A program made the translations under genes and the position numbers. Below are positions 41,993 to 53,966 of a DNA stretch of 64,000 nucleotides, piece after piece. The DNA comes from Micractinium sp. NFX-FRZ (Eukaryota; Chlorophyta; Trebouxiophyceae; Chlorellales; Chlorellaceae): NCBI GenBank assembly GCA_029339195.1, contig JAPTJF010000232.1:1-64000 (forward strand), written 5' to 3'. Every line of letters begins with the position of its first letter. The first letter of the stretch is position 1. Below the pieces are notes generated by a model. It saw only the letters and a program-made list of their open reading frames with translations, was not told the origin of the DNA and made no database searches.

Positions 41993-44900
41993 ATGGAGGT
42001 GGAGGTAGAGGCAACGGTGGTGCCTGCGGCGGGAGGGAAGGAAGTGGGGCTACCGCCGGAGAAGTCCATAGGTCCGTCCATCCGTCGTCCGTCCATTTGT
42101 CTGTTTGCCCATCTTCTCTGTCTGTTTATGATCTGCCATGCGCCCACACAATCATCGCTCTGCCCGTGCCACTCCTCAAGTGTTGCGAATGCGGCTTGCA
42201 CCCACACCCTCCCCTCTGTTTCCTGGCCTGCAGATGTGGTCAAGCCACGTGGGTGCTGCCCCGCCTGCGGCACGGCCCCGCTGGCGGAATGGGAGATGGC
42301 CATCGTGCGCAAGCCGGGGCGGCGCAGCACCCGAGACCCAACTGGTGAGCGGCCTGGGGATGCAGCTGTGCGTTGACTGATTGGGCGCTGCTTGGGGTGG
42401 AGCTTGTTCGTGCCGGAGTCGGCTCACCGGGCGCATGCAGGTGACCAGTGCACGCCTGCCGCCACTCTGGCCGCCCGCCCGCCCGGTCTTCAGATTTGCG
42501 CCACATGTACAACTCTCATCTGCCTGTTTGCTCACCTCCCGCTTGCCGACATCTTTTCTGTGCAACCCCCCATCCAACATCTTTTCAGTACACCCCTCAT
42601 CACCATCTATTCCATGCACCCCCGTCCCAACAGCTTTTTTTGTGCCCCGGCCTGTCACGTGGGCCTATGCAACCGGGCCAGAGGTCCTGCTGTATCTCCT
42701 TAGGGTGCCGTGCCGGGCACAGCAACTGAATCCCTTTGGAAGCAACTAGCACGGCATGCCCTGCCCCCCCCGCAACTGATGCAGACCCGCGCAACCGCAC
42801 GGAGAACCTGGTGACCGAAGAGTTCCTGAGGCGGCACATCCTGGAGGCGGGCATGAGCCTGCGGGTGAGCTCAGATGACGTTGGTGGGTGCTTGTGTTTG
42901 GGGGGGGAACAACCCCAGAGCCGGGTTTGACCTTACCCAGAGGTCGCAGACGGAGTGAGGTGGGGTGGTTGTACTTGCTGCGGTCCCTGCCACACTCTTT
43001 CCCTCACGGCGCCATGTGTATCCACGCCGCCCACCCTTCACAATTGCACCCCTGCAGGATATTGGTTCCTATCATGGCTACACAATATCCACGCTCTCTC
43101 GCCGCGCCAAGTAAGCCTGCCTGCCTGCCCCACCCGGGTGCCTGTCTGCCTGCCCTGTCTGTCAGCCTGCCTGCTTGGCAGGCTGCATTGCCTGCCTTGG
43201 ATGGGGAACCCGCAGTTCGTCTGTGCCTGCGTGTTTGCATGGCACGGATTGATTTGCATTGCTCTCTCGTCTCGGCCGGCCAATCAATGCGTGCAGGCAG
43301 GCAGCAATACAGGTGGGGCCGCGGACGCGGGTGGTGCCCGAGCAGTCGTCAGCCAAACCGCGCGAAGCAGGGGTAGCAGCGCCGACGGTGTCTACACTGG
43401 CAATTGCGGCGCCGACAGCGGCAGCGCCGCCCGCAAACACGGCGCAGGGGATGGTAGCACCGGCGGCGGCAGCGTCCATTGAAGCAGCAGCAGTACCGTC
43501 GCACGCAGCAGGGCGATCACATGCAGCACAGCCCTCCCAGGCAGCATCGCCCGCCCAGGCAGCACGCCCCCCAAAGGCGGTGGCACCCTCAAAAGCAGCG
43601 AGCCCGCTGCGGCGCCAGCCGCAGGCAAAGCCAGCACCGCAGGCAAAGCCGCAACTGAAGCGCCCTCTGCAGCCTGCTGAGGCAGGAAGCATGCAGGATG
43701 GCTCGGGGGCTGCGGGGCCAACAGCAGCAGCAGCAGCAGCAGTAGCAGGGGTGGCCAATGCAGGCACCAATGGGGGCCCTGCGCCCAAGCGGCGACGGCG
43801 CCCTACTGAGAAGGCCCAGCAGCAGCGCACGGGGCAGCCGCAGCCGCTGGTCCCGCTCGTGGCTCCACCGCTGCCTGATATGGCTGCGGCAGCAGCAGCG
43901 GCCGCCGTTGCTGCAGCGGCTGCAGCATCAGGCAGCCCCCTGCGGGCGCTGCCTCATGAGGTGCTGGGAATCGGCCCTGCGGTGGTTGCGCATGCACAGC
44001 TGGCGCAGCTGTGGCAGCAGCCCAGCGAGCAGCAGCAGCTGGAGATGTGGCAGCAGGTGCAGCAGGCGCAGGCGCAGCAGCAGCAGCTAGCACAGGCAGC
44101 GCAGCGCCTGCATTTGCAGGCACATGGGTCGCCGGTGGTGCCTCGGCACCTGGCAGCGGCGGTCGACTCCTTGCAGCAGCACCAGCACCAGCAGCAGACG
44201 GATGCGGAGGATGAGGCGGATCATGAGGCGATCGCTGGGCTAGTGTCTCTGAGGCACCGCTCCGTAGAGCCCTCGGCAGCAGCAGCAGCAGCAGCAGTAG
44301 CAGCGGCGCCGCAGGCTCTGCCAAGCGCTCTCGCAACTGCTGCAGCAGTGCGGGCAGAAGAGGGAGCAGCGGGAGCAGAGGCAGGCACTGGAGGGGGAGA
44401 AACGTCAGCAGGGGAATGCGCTGTGAAGGTGGAAGGAGAGGTGCCGCTGCAGCCGCCGGAGCAGCCACGGGTGGCAAGCGGCAGCGAGACACCGCCCTCT
44501 GCGGCAGCAAAGGCGGAAGGGGAGGAGGTGCCTCCACAGCAACAGGAGCCTGCGGAGGTGTCTGGGCAGCAGGAGGAGCAGGGGCAGACGGTGACAGCGC
44601 CAGAAGCAGCCGCCGACCAGGAGCAGCCTGCAGCGCCACAGGGGCAGCCGCAGGCTGGCAGCGGCACTGGAGAGCAGCCAGACAGCACCGACGTAGGGTT
44701 GGAGCAGCAGCAGGAGCAGCAGCAGCAGCAGCAGCGGGAGCAGCAGCAGGAGCGGGAGCAGCAGCAGCAGCAGCAGCGGCAGCAGGAGGAGCTCCACCAA
44801 AGCAGCGCACCGCTGCACCACTGGCAGGATGGTGCACCGGGAGACGGCCTGGCGGGAAGCTCTCCGCCGCCCTGCAGCGACTCCAACGCGCAGCGACCAC

Positions 44901-45708
44901 AGCAGGCGCAGCAGCAGCAGCCGTGCGGGGAAGATGGGGATGAAAAGCAGGCGCCGCCACAAGCAGAGGAGGTGCAGCAGCCACAGGCAAAGGAGGAGCA
45001 GCAGCAGCCACAGGCGAACGAGCAGCAGGAGCAGCACGCAGGGGACGAGCAGCAGGCAGGGGAGCAGCAGCAGCAGCACGCAAAGGACCAGCAGGAGCAG
45101 CAGGCAGGGGAGCAGCAGCAGGCAGAGGAAAAGCAGCAGGACTCACAGCAACATGAGGAGGAGCAGCAGCAGCAGCACTCCCCTGCTCCTAATCTGGAGC
45201 GGGTGTGTGCGCAAGCCGTGCAGCTTGTGCTGGCGCAGGCGGTAGCTTCCTTCCAATCAGCAGACATGGGCTGCGCGGACTCCATGCTGCGCCCGCTGCG
45301 ACGGCTGCTGCTGGCTGGACAGGGTGGCAGCACGCTGCAGGTGGGTAGGGGGGCTGCAGAGCCGGGATGTATCGCCGTACAATGGCGAACCTGCCTGTCT
45401 GCCGACACGGGCGGACGCCCTCAATGCCCAGTCAGCGGCTTTCTGACCTGCCTGGTATTGCCTCCGCCACCCATGCCGGCCCCCCTCTGCCCCCTTCCTG
45501 ACGTGCCTGTCCTGCCGTGCCCAACCCTGCCCTCTCACTCCTGCCCATGCTCGCTGCCCACCCCACCCCGCAGGACATAGTGAGCAGCTGGCACTCCTGC
45601 CCCCTTCCCGAGCAGCAGAGCTTGTTCTCCACCGCTGTGCTGGTGGCCAGCCAGGCACGGTGGGAGCAGCTGGAAGCAGAGCTGAAGCTGGCTCTAGAGC
45701 TGGCTTAG
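41993..45708 (+). CDS. zinc-knuckle + helix-turn-helix protein with very long Ala/Gln-rich tail
   Basis: Six exons (41993-42071, 42234-42344, 42785-42864, 43058-43110, 43297-45340, 45574-45708) close in phase to 833 aa. The N-terminal ~110 aa carry a Cys cluster (RGCCPACGTAP) and then a helical segment TEEFLRRHILEAGMSLRDIG followed by SYHGYTISTLSRRAKQAA, which looks like a helix-turn-helix with the recognition helix at TISTLSRRAK. After the basic PKRRRRP (possible nuclear signal) the single 2-kb exon is almost wholly Ala/Gln/Glu low complexity, with Q and QE runs, ending in a short ordered exon (LPEQQSLFSTAVLVASQARW..LELA). A DNA-binding transcriptional regulator is inferred; no named family was recognised. 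The start is the first ATG after an AG-rich leader; phase 1 at 42071 fits. Confidence 0.75.
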
Positions 45709-46558
45709 GGTTGCCCATGCGATGAGCATGAGCATTCCTTGATTTGGCCTTTGACTGGTCCCTCTTGCGCCACCCCAGGGCTCTTAGCTGGCTCTATAGC
45801 GGGCCTGGCCTGGCCTGGGTCCAGACGGCAGGGCTTGTTGGGTGGCGCTCGCGCCCTCCTCAGCTGCCTGCACACGCTGCAGCTGCCCGCGCGCTGGAAC
45901 CGTATGCGCGTGCAAGGTCGTGCCTTTAACAAATACGCAAACACTACAGGCAGCTGTGATGTAAGAGCAAAGGATGCGGAGGGGCGGACAAGAACGTGGC
46001 GCGGGGCGTGCCAAAAGAAGATTTGGGTGTGGCAGGCGTTGGCGAGGAGGCAGGGGCGTGTTCTTGAGCTTGCGGGAAAAGAGTGGACACAGAGTTAACA
46101 GGGGTAAGGGAGGAAGGAAGGGGAGGCACAGAGGTTGTGCCTCCCTAAACCGCTGACAGGCTCTGCACAGTAAGTACAGTACTGTCAGAGCCATCAGCGC
46201 AAGGAGTTGTGATTGTGTTGCTCAAAAGTTGGCGGGCAGGAGCACACGGGGCAGGCCCTCATGTGCCCAGCAGAGGGAGAGAGAAGGATTGCAGGTGCTT
46301 GCTGCCAGAACGGCGGTGATGTGCGATGGGACACTAGGGTGTGCGTTATGCTGCGAGCAGGCAGGCAACATGCACGCCGCAGCCTTAGTGCGGCACGCTC
46401 GCCCGCGTGGGTAGGCTAGAAAGGAACAGGGCATGGGGTTGGATGCAATTCGTGGGGCCGAAGTAAAGAGGTGGGCAGCGCAGGGCTGCAGGGGCACACT
46501 TCTGATTGGTTGGGGAGGTGGGCGGGACACAGTTGAGAGCCTCCCGTCTGTTCGGCGC
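45709..46558. other. convergent intergenic region
   Basis: This holds the 3' UTRs of the zinc/HTH gene and multi-TM paralogue A. No further gene was recognised. Confidence 0.55.
45960..45964 (+). terminator. putative polyadenylation signal TGTAA
   Basis: TGTAA lies about 250 bp after the stop of the zinc/HTH gene. Confidence 0.5.
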
Positions 46559-49089
46559 TCAGCTGGCTGCTGCCGAGCTGCCCAGCTGAGGTGGCAGTGA
46601 CAGGCGCGTCTGCTCCAGCAGCAGGGCCAGGTTCCAGAGGCACGAGAGCAGCAGGCTAAAGGAGGCGGCCTGAATGATTCCAGACCAGGCACGGCCCAAC
46701 AGCATGTCACACAGGTGACGCACTAGCGCCTCTGCTTCTGCCGCCACCCTGCGCAGCCAGCCGAGGCGCCACCAGGCGCCGCCACCGCCGCCGCCTGTGC
46801 TTGCGCCGTGCGCACTGTAGCTGCCGCCAGCGGGGCTGCTGGACTCCGCTGCTGCTGCCGCTGTTGCCGCTGTGGCCGCCGGCGGCGTCCCCGCTGCTGC
46901 GCTGCCTGGTGCCTCGAGCCGCGCCGTGAGCAGCACCGACAGCGCCACGAGCACGAGCTGAATGAAGGCCATAAAGACACGGCAAGAATGCAAGCTTCCG
47001 GCATCGCCGGCGTCACCGCTGCTGCTGCCAACGACGCTGTCGATGCCGCTGCTGCTGCTGCTGGCCTGAGCTGGCTGCGGGTTCACGAGCGGCAGCATCT
47101 CTGCTGTCAGATGCACCCATCGGATGCGGCGCTGCCAGACGGGGTGGCGAAGCATGGGCGGGAGGCACATGTCTGCAGTCGTGCGCATGCGCTGCAGGGC
47201 AGGGTGTGTGGGGGTGACGGTGACGAGCACAGGTGAGGTGCAGCGGGCAATGAGGGAAGGGTGCAGCCACAGCGCGGCAACAGATGTTGCTGGGAGGAGC
47301 CGCAGCGGTGGCAGTGCTGGTAGGTGCAGCAGCGCCAAACATGGGAAGTGCCGCGGCGGACATGATGGAATGTGCAGCGGAAGACATGGAATGTGCAGCA
47401 GCAGCGGCAGCAGCAGCGGCAGCAGAAGCAGCGGCAGCAGCAGCGGCAGCGGCAGCGGCAGCAGCAGCAGCGGCGGCAGCAGCAGCAGCGGCAGCAGCAG
47501 CCACAGCAGCAGCAGCCACAGCAGCAGCAGTGGCAACAGCAGCCATAGCAGCAGCGGCCACATCAGCAGTACTGCCTGTGTGTCCCCAGATTGACAAGGA
47601 AGCTGGCACTCACATAGACTGCAAAGGCTGAGACCGCCAGGTGGTGCAGCAGCGGCAGCGGCAGGAACACGGGTCCCAGCAGCAGCGGCAGGCCTTTGGC
47701 GCCTGCACAGGGGGCGCAGCCGGGTGGGGTGAGGGCGGGACGCAGAGCGAGCGGAACAAATATGGAACCGGAGCAGCACCCAGGCAGGCGGAGGCCCTCT
47801 GGCTGGGGTGTTTGTTCCGTGCTGCTGGCCGCAAACCGTGTGCCATACGGCCATGCGGCCATGCCGAAGCCTGCGCCCCTGTGAGAAGTGAAGCAGGCGG
47901 TTGCATGACCCGCAGGACCGCCCTCGAATCCCCCTCGACAGCACTCTGCATCCAGTCCCCACTTGCACCTACCCAGGGTTAGCAACCAGAGGTCACGCAG
48001 CTTGCTGAACCGCCCCTGGGTAGGCTGTGTCTGCACGACAGGCGGCGTGCGGCAGCGCATGGGCAGGGCAGGTAGCACAAGGGGGAACAGGTTGGGCGGA
48101 GAAAGACAAGGCAGGGTGCCGCGGCGCAAGACGGGAACGTGGGCGTGCCTGCAGCCGGAACGCCTCGCCGCAACACAACTGGAAGCCGTGGGGCACGCAG
48201 GGGCGCACACGACGCAAATCACACCCAGCACCCCGCATCCACACCGCGTTATTGCTCCCTCCAGCGCACCCAGCGCCCCACAGCGCGCCCGCCCACCGCC
48301 CCCACCCCCACCCGTAGCAGCGATCCACGCCCACATTGCCCACACCCGTAGCACCCATCTATGCCAACGTTGCCCACCTGGAACACGTGATTGATGCCGT
48401 GGGGGCTCCTGATGGCGGGCAGGGAGAGGTAGAGGATGCGGGTGGCGGCAAAGAGGGGCGTGCGGTGCCGCTCCCACCAGCGCGGGAAGAGGGCAGGCAC
48501 GAGCATGCCCGACACCAGCAGCGCCAGCACTGCGAGCGAAGGGCTGGCAGCGCCAGCTGGCGAGCGCAGCAGCTGCCCCACATCATGCTTGGTGGCGGCA
48601 GACAGCAGCTGGATGACGCCGCCGAGCAGCCCAGCGGTGGCCTGCGGGCGGCGGGGAATGGGAGTCAGGAAGCGGCAATGGGGGCCAAGGAGAGGGTTGG
48701 GGCTGCTGGTGGGTGGGCGGGCCTGCATGGCAACGGTGCCTGAGTGCTGCCAGCCGGCCACGATGCAGTATGCTGGTGTAAGACGCTGCGTCCATACATC
48801 CAACAGATGGCATCCCTGCCATTGTCACAGCTGTCCCATGCGCACGCCTGCACACCTGCATCCGCACGAGCGTGTAGAGGGGGGGCCGAGGCGGGCCTAC
48901 CGACACCCGCGCCGCCGGGCGTGGCGGCACCTGCCCCCCGGACGCTTGCCGCCTAGGCAATCTATGGGCAGGCCTGCCCATAGATTGCGCTCTTGCATTC
49001 TCCACGCTCCACAGGCGTGCAACCAAGGTGACCGTGAGTAGGCAGAAGAGCGACTGAAGAAGCGGCAGGACGGGTCCGCTGACGTCCAT
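46559..49089 (-). CDS. multi-TM family protein, paralogue A
   Basis: Five exons (49089-48856, 48641-48378, 48030-47973, 47702-47614, 47191-46559) close in phase to 425 aa. I do not recognise the family. About six hydrophobic segments are visible: LLQSLFCLLTVTLVARLW in exon 1, LAVLALLVSGMLVPAL in exon 2, KGLPLLLGPVFLPLPLL and HHLAVSAFAVY in exon 4, and VFMAFIQLVLVALSVLL and LLLSCLWNLALLLEQ in exon 5. Shared with paralogues B and C: TK.D..QLL in exon 2, LP.IRSPHGINHV, RDLWLLTLG closing exon 3, R.RTTA.MC..P.LR..VWQ.RI.W opening the last exon, and RHLCDML.GR.W. Exon lengths and phases match B and C almost exactly. It is an integral membrane protein of unknown function. The last intron is full of GCAGCGG-type repeats. 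Confidence 0.8.
47396..47560. repeat. GCA/GCG triplet minisatellite in paralogue A intron 4
   Basis: AGCAGCGGC-type repeats fill most of this intron (poly-Ala/Ser if read through). The region is flanked by the exon ends at 47614 and 47191 and so is not coding. Confidence 0.8.
48308..48377 (-). repeat. tandem copy of the first 35 bp of paralogue A intron 2
   Basis: On the coding strand the intron begins GTGGGCAACGTTGGCATAGA...GGTGCTACGGGT, followed at once by GTGGGCAATGTGGGCGTGGA...GCTGCTACGGGT. Two adjacent ~35-bp copies each begin with a donor-like GTGGGC. Confidence 0.8.
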
Positions 49090-49545
49090 TTCGCACTTGT
49101 TTCAGATAGCCGTGCTCCAAGCGAACGTCTGCCAGCCGAGCGTCTCTGCGGCGGCCCAGGCCAGTGCGACGAGCTTAACTAAAGGCCGCCTCAGGCCAAC
49201 GCCTGGGCCGGGTTCTGCATGATTGACACGTATGCGGGACAGTGCCAGAGCGTTGAGGCTGGGCGCAAGGCAGGGGGAAAGCATGTGCAGCATCGCGGCT
49301 GTACCGGCTACAGGCGGCGGCGCGAGTGAAGCGCAGCTGGCGGGGGACAGTCTGACATTCAGCAGGCTGTGAGGAAATTCAAAGACGGAGACATTATAGG
49401 GCGAATAACAGAGGGCCGAAAGAGTGTAGCGTGTAGCAGCTTGCAAGTTTGCTAAACAGAGCACAGACTTGGCGCACAGGTATGTTGAACAACTCACGCC
49501 GCGGCGCAGCTCAGGTCCCGAGCACGCATATCTTTTGGCTTGCTG
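49090..49545. other. upstream of paralogue A; tail of the relic
   Basis: This holds the promoter of paralogue A. A long minus-strand frame runs through it in continuation of the relic's C-terminus (to 49102), but its sequence resembles nothing and is probably read-through. Confidence 0.5.
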
Positions 49546-49940
49546 CAACGGCAGAAGGGTGCAGCACGGCTGCTCCAGCAGCACCGCAAGTATCCAAAGA
49601 AAGGAGATCAGCATGGACCAAGTCGCCGCCTGGACGACCCCCCGCCACGCGCCTCAAAGGACGTCCCGCCCGCGTCTGCTGCGTGCAGCGCCCAGGGCCC
49701 ACGCGCCGGTGCCGCTTCCCGCTTGCATGCTTTGCTGCAGCCGCTGGCAGGATTGTCGCCGTCGTCGGCACAGCTCCCCCCCGCTGCCGCTGCTGCTCCT
49801 GCTCCTGAGGTAGGGGCTGGCAACGGGGGCCCAGCCTCCAAGCGGGCCGTGAGCATAGTGGAGGCAGCTACCAGCAGCAGCTGGAGGAAAACCACAAACA
49901 CACGGCACAGCTCCATGTCCCGGCGCCGCTTTGGTCCGCA
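49546..49940 (-). pseudogene. relic of the multi-TM family (last exon only), paralogue D
   Basis: Two blocks match the last exon of paralogues A-C: RDMELCRVFVVFLQLLLVAASTMLTARLEA (in parts) and, in another frame, GVVQAATWSMLISFLWILAV then LLEQPCC. Between them the region equivalent to RHLCDML.GR.W survives only as RDVL, a stop, then GAWRG. A frameshift and a stop have therefore broken it, and exons 1-4 were not found upstream. It is closest to paralogue C (QAACWSMLLSFLWNMAMLLEQ). It lies between paralogue A and an unrelated gene. Confidence 0.75.
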
Positions 49941-50509
49941 AGGGGTAATTTCTGATGACAGGCCCACATGTGGCGTTGTACAGTGGCGCATGCCCTACCT
50001 TGCCGACACACTCTCCAAAGGAGCTGCAGCCTGGCTTGGCATGCTCCCATGACCAGGCTACACCCAGCAGGCTGCACTGCTGTTGCTGCAGGCTGCTCTG
50101 CTTCGTAATTGAGCACGCCAAGTCGTTGCTGCGCATGCACGGGACTTTGCGCGCCCGGCATCCCCGCCAGCAAGCCGTCAGCATAAGTCGGCATCCCCTC
50201 TAGCACCCCCACCCGCACGCCTGCGGCAGCCTGGCGCACGCGCTGCTCTCTCTGTCCTCTGTCCAAATGGTGGACCACACCACCGTATACCCAGCTGCTC
50301 CCCCAAAGGGGCAGCCAATGGCCACTCAGCGCCATCCGGCACATCATTACAGTCGTGTTTCACAACTATATTTTTAGTATGCTCCACCCGCGGGGCAACG
50401 CGGGCAGCCGAATGCAGCACTGGAAGCACTCCCATGCCAGAAGCATCAAATTCTGTTGCACACCGCCTCAACATCCAGCCTTTGCATCCGGCGGACGTTT
50501 CCATTTCCG
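49941..50509. other. no confident gene
   Basis: Between the relic and the unknown gene's stop. Nothing recognisable was seen; missing relic exons were sought here and not found. Confidence 0.5.
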
Positions 50510-52592
50510 TTAGTTGAACATCAATATAAATGTCTCCACATAGCCAGGCACCTCGTCCGGCAGGCCATTCTGCAGGGCAACAACAGGTGCAAGGAGCGTT
50601 GAACGTCCCGACCAAACACCACAACCATTTTTTACACAAGTGCGGCGCCTGTACACAACACATCGGCACGCATCAGTTGCACCGCACGCTGCAGGCAAGG
50701 GTAGACCTAGGCAGCAGGTGCGCACATTAATGCAGCTGGACCAAGAAGCACACGCAGTTGCGAGTGCAGCCCGGGCAGCAGGCACTCACCTCTATAAAGC
50801 CCAGGATGTCGGCCGCCGCCTGCTCTCGCACCTCAACACCCTGCTTCCTCCAGTACGCTGCAAACACATATGTGCAAGAGGGCGAGTGAGAGCACGGCAT
50901 CTACAACACACCCTTGCGAGTTGCTTAGAAGGCCCACCAGGGTTGAGACCACAATGTGCGGCCGCGGGCCAGCCCAGCCCAATGGGCCCTCACCTGTGAA
51001 GCGCCCCAGCATGCCCAGCATGTCCACCTCGCCAGACTGCACCAGCGCACACAGCGCGGGCAGCAGCCGGCTGGCGGCGGGCATGAAGGCTGCCGCCTCT
51101 GCTCCTGCCGGTGCAAGGGGTGCTGCACATATTTCAGCATAACTTGGCAGCAATGCCATCAGTGATAGAAAACAATATCATAAACAACAGTGCGCCAGCC
51201 CATTGAATCTGCCAATCACCTCACCTGCACATGCTTCACCAGAAGCACAACAGCTACCAGCTGGTTCAAGCGGAGCCTGCTGCTGCTGCTGCTGCTCTCG
51301 CCGCGGCAAAGGTATGGTGTCCTCCACACGCTGCGAGGGATCATCTGCATGCCCGACTGCCAGCGTAAGTGGCCCGGCATTCAGAATCCAGCGAGTTGCT
51401 AAGCCGGCAGCTGACGGACGACCAGCCGCAGCGCCTTCGCTTGAAACAGAAGGCTCAACACACTGCTGAACTATTTGTGCCCGCCGCAGCTCTGCCCACT
51501 GCTGCAACCGCATATTGTTAAGTCCCCGCTCATCAATCCCATCATGCCCCAGAAGCGGGCCACTGCGATACATGACAACATGACAAGAACATAGGCATTA
51601 GCTGCATGCATGTGCAGTCTGGATATGACAAAACAGTACACCTCAGCAAGAGAGCTTCCTACCAGCCTTCAACCTCCAGCACCCAGTCATACATGCACCC
51701 TACAAAATATAGCTTCAAACTATTTGCCTTCACAAATAACCTTCTGTCCACTTCAGGCATCCACCAATGTATGCCAACACGTGTGCAACCAACTTCCTAG
51801 GGATATTACTAACCTGCCAGCAGCAGTCTCCTCCTCGCGCGCGCCATCACTCGGCACAAGCTGCTGCGGCTGCTGCGGCTGCAGCCTGCGCCGCCGCGGC
51901 ACCGCTGCAGGTCCACCCTCCTGTGCTGCTGCGTCCTCGTGGCGTGAGCCACTGCGGTGCGCATGGGGAGGCAAAATGAGGAAAAACGAATCAGCAAACC
52001 TGCACTATTTCCGCGCTAGAAAAGCTGCGCGGCACACTCTGGCTCACCTTGCTCACTGTCCCCATGGAGAGGACGTCATCGGACCCCCAACATCCACCAT
52101 CACATTCACACTTCCACATACAAAGTACCTGCCAGCTGAAAGCTGCCCGTCAGACACACCATCAAGCTGCCCATACATAGTGCTGCCGTTGCTGCCGCCT
52201 CCGTGACACCACCGCTAGTGCCCCCTCCAATGCAGGTGCGGCCTCATTGCGTGGGCCGCTGTAGAGGACGTCGGACGGTACAACTGATAACTATTGCCAA
52301 AGCAACATCAACAGCTGCACTAGTGGCGGGCCAAGCAGCGGCGACCGCAACGCCACCGACAGGCGCTTGCGCCAGCGGCGTGCGGCCCTAACAGCGGCGG
52401 CCCCAACAGCGGCGCAGCGCAGCAGACGGCAGAGCTTCGCACTTATACTCACCCTGCTTCAGCACCACCCTTGTCTTCAAAAGCAGCCCGGAGTTTCTCC
52501 GCGCGCTCCTCGACACTGCGCTCCCGCCCAGGCAGCGTCTGGGCTACTTGGTGTCCGCAGAGTAAACAGCCGTGATCATAGCGTCGCTTCAT
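50510..52592 (-). CDS. unknown conserved-looking protein with N-terminal Cys motif
   Basis: Seven exons (52592-52453, 52191-52129, 51951-51814, 51562-51225, 51122-50994, 50857-50790, 50569-50510) close in phase to 311 aa. Family not recognised. The N-terminus MKRRYDHGCLLCGHQVAQ has a CxxCGH element that could bind zinc. The middle (exons 2-4) is low complexity with RRRRLQPQQPQQ and a Gln run. The C-terminal ~90 aa look ordered and helical: AAAFMPAASRLLPALCALVQ, GEVDMLGMLGRF, YWRKQGVEVREQAAADILGF and PDEVPGYVETFILMFN. Short exons with correct phases and a conserved-looking C-terminus argue for a real gene. Exon 2's acceptor is ambiguous (two CAG within 9 bp). It interrupts the tandem multi-TM array without being related to it. 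Confidence 0.65.
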
Positions 52593-53966
52593 AGTACGCT
52601 CTCTACGGCGCGAGAGAATCTGGGCTTGTGTCGGCAGGTGCACCACCACAAAAATGAGCGAGCGTCGTCCGAAAGACAGAACCCAAGCGCTCAGGGACCG
52701 TGTAATATGTAGAAAAGGGATAGAGACAAGCTACTACCTCGCCGGGAGAGGCCCACCCACGGTGGCATGTAGACGCCGCCACCAGACAGCCAGTCGCCAG
52801 CGCTGCCGCCTGCCGCCACCCATGTGCATACATGTCTGTAGTTGCTGAAATCCAGCAAGAGCACTCACACACTTGAGAAACAACCATACATGATGAGGCA
52901 GGGGGAAGGTAGCGCCGCGCCAACAAGAGCATGGCGTGCACCGCCCCCCCGGGACCCACGCGCCCAAGCACCGCCAGCGCCGCCACCTGGCACCACCCGT
53001 GTGCAGACTTGTCTATATGTACTAAAATCCAGCAAGGGCTGCCCCCGCCCCAACCGCTGAGTCCGACGCTTTGCATGTTGCTCCTTCGTCCCCAACCATA
53101 TGGTTGAAGGTATGTTCGACGAAGGATGCATGCGATGCAAGCGAGGACGACCAGACAGCACTCAGCTTGGAAAGAGGCGGCAGTAGGGAATATGGGCGGG
53201 AGACCACTTAGCCCGGCCTCCATCTTCCTTGGTTGGCAAATGCCCGAGCTGCTGAACGCGAAGCAGCGCTCTGGTTGCACCGGCAAGGTCATAGCTGGGC
53301 AAATCGGTGGGCGCCAGCAGGGACCCACCTTGGTTGGGGAGCCTCCACATGTGCCAACATGATCATAACTTTTGGTTTGGCAGCATTTTGATTTGAAAGA
53401 GGGGCGCCGCTCTGGCAGCGCTCTGCCCAACCCTGACCACAAATTGGAGGCTGCACGTGCGTACATGGCCCACATGGGCGGTACAAACAGGCTCTGCCAT
53501 GGTGGCTCGTTCTGTCGATAGCACGCGGCATCAAGAGTGTCCCTGGATCATCCCCGATTGAATGAAGTAACACGTCACTGGCCCAGGGTGAGGGGATTGC
53601 AGCAACGCTCTGCACGCCCGTGGGCACGCAACCGCAGAGCCCAACGCAAATGCTGGATGTGTGCGCTGCCAATGTGTGCTTGCATTGCAGGTGGGCAGTG
53701 GTCATTGCATGGCACATGAAAGGAAAGTTGGCGCAAAAAGCGCTGTGAAGGCTTGATGGATGACCAGGGCCGGTTGCAGGTGGTTGCAGCTGGACACGGC
53801 ATAGATGATGGAGCAAGGGGCGCGGGCGTCTGCGGGATGCCCGCGGGCGCCACACAGTGCCGCCGGGCCCTGCCGCTTGGTACGAGCGCCGCCAGGCCTA
53901 GGCCAAGCAGGCCGGCAGCAACGGCTGCAGAGGGTGGGCAAAGGCTTGCACTTCCGCTCACGCTGC
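52593..53966. other. no confident gene
   Basis: Upstream of the unknown gene and downstream of paralogue B. Apart from the duplicated block, nothing was recognised. One long minus frame (52603-53475) may be fortuitous. Confidence 0.45.
52720..53041. repeat. degenerate direct duplication, ~180-bp period
   Basis: 52786-52865 resembles 52967-53041 (CCAGCGCTGCCGCCTGCCGC / CCAGCGCCGCCACCTGGCAC, then TGCTGAAATCCAGCAAG / TACTAAAATCCAGCAAG), with weaker similarity extending upstream of each. The 290-aa minus-strand frame over 52603-53475 spans both copies and its peptide repeats accordingly; no domain was recognised. Confidence 0.65.

Noticed and set aside
43803..45146. 447-aa open frame antisense to the Gln-rich exon
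   Set aside because: It is the mirror of CAG/GCA repeats (poly-Ala/Leu/Pro) with no domain; the plus frame joins in phase to conserved exons on both sides.
47284..47631. Poly-Ala frame on the plus strand
   Set aside because: Lies in intron 4 of paralogue A and reflects GCA/GCG repeats.
52603..53475. 290-aa minus-strand open frame
   Set aside because: Spans a degenerate duplication, has no recognisable domain or usual codon pattern, and its start region overlaps the promoter of the unknown gene.
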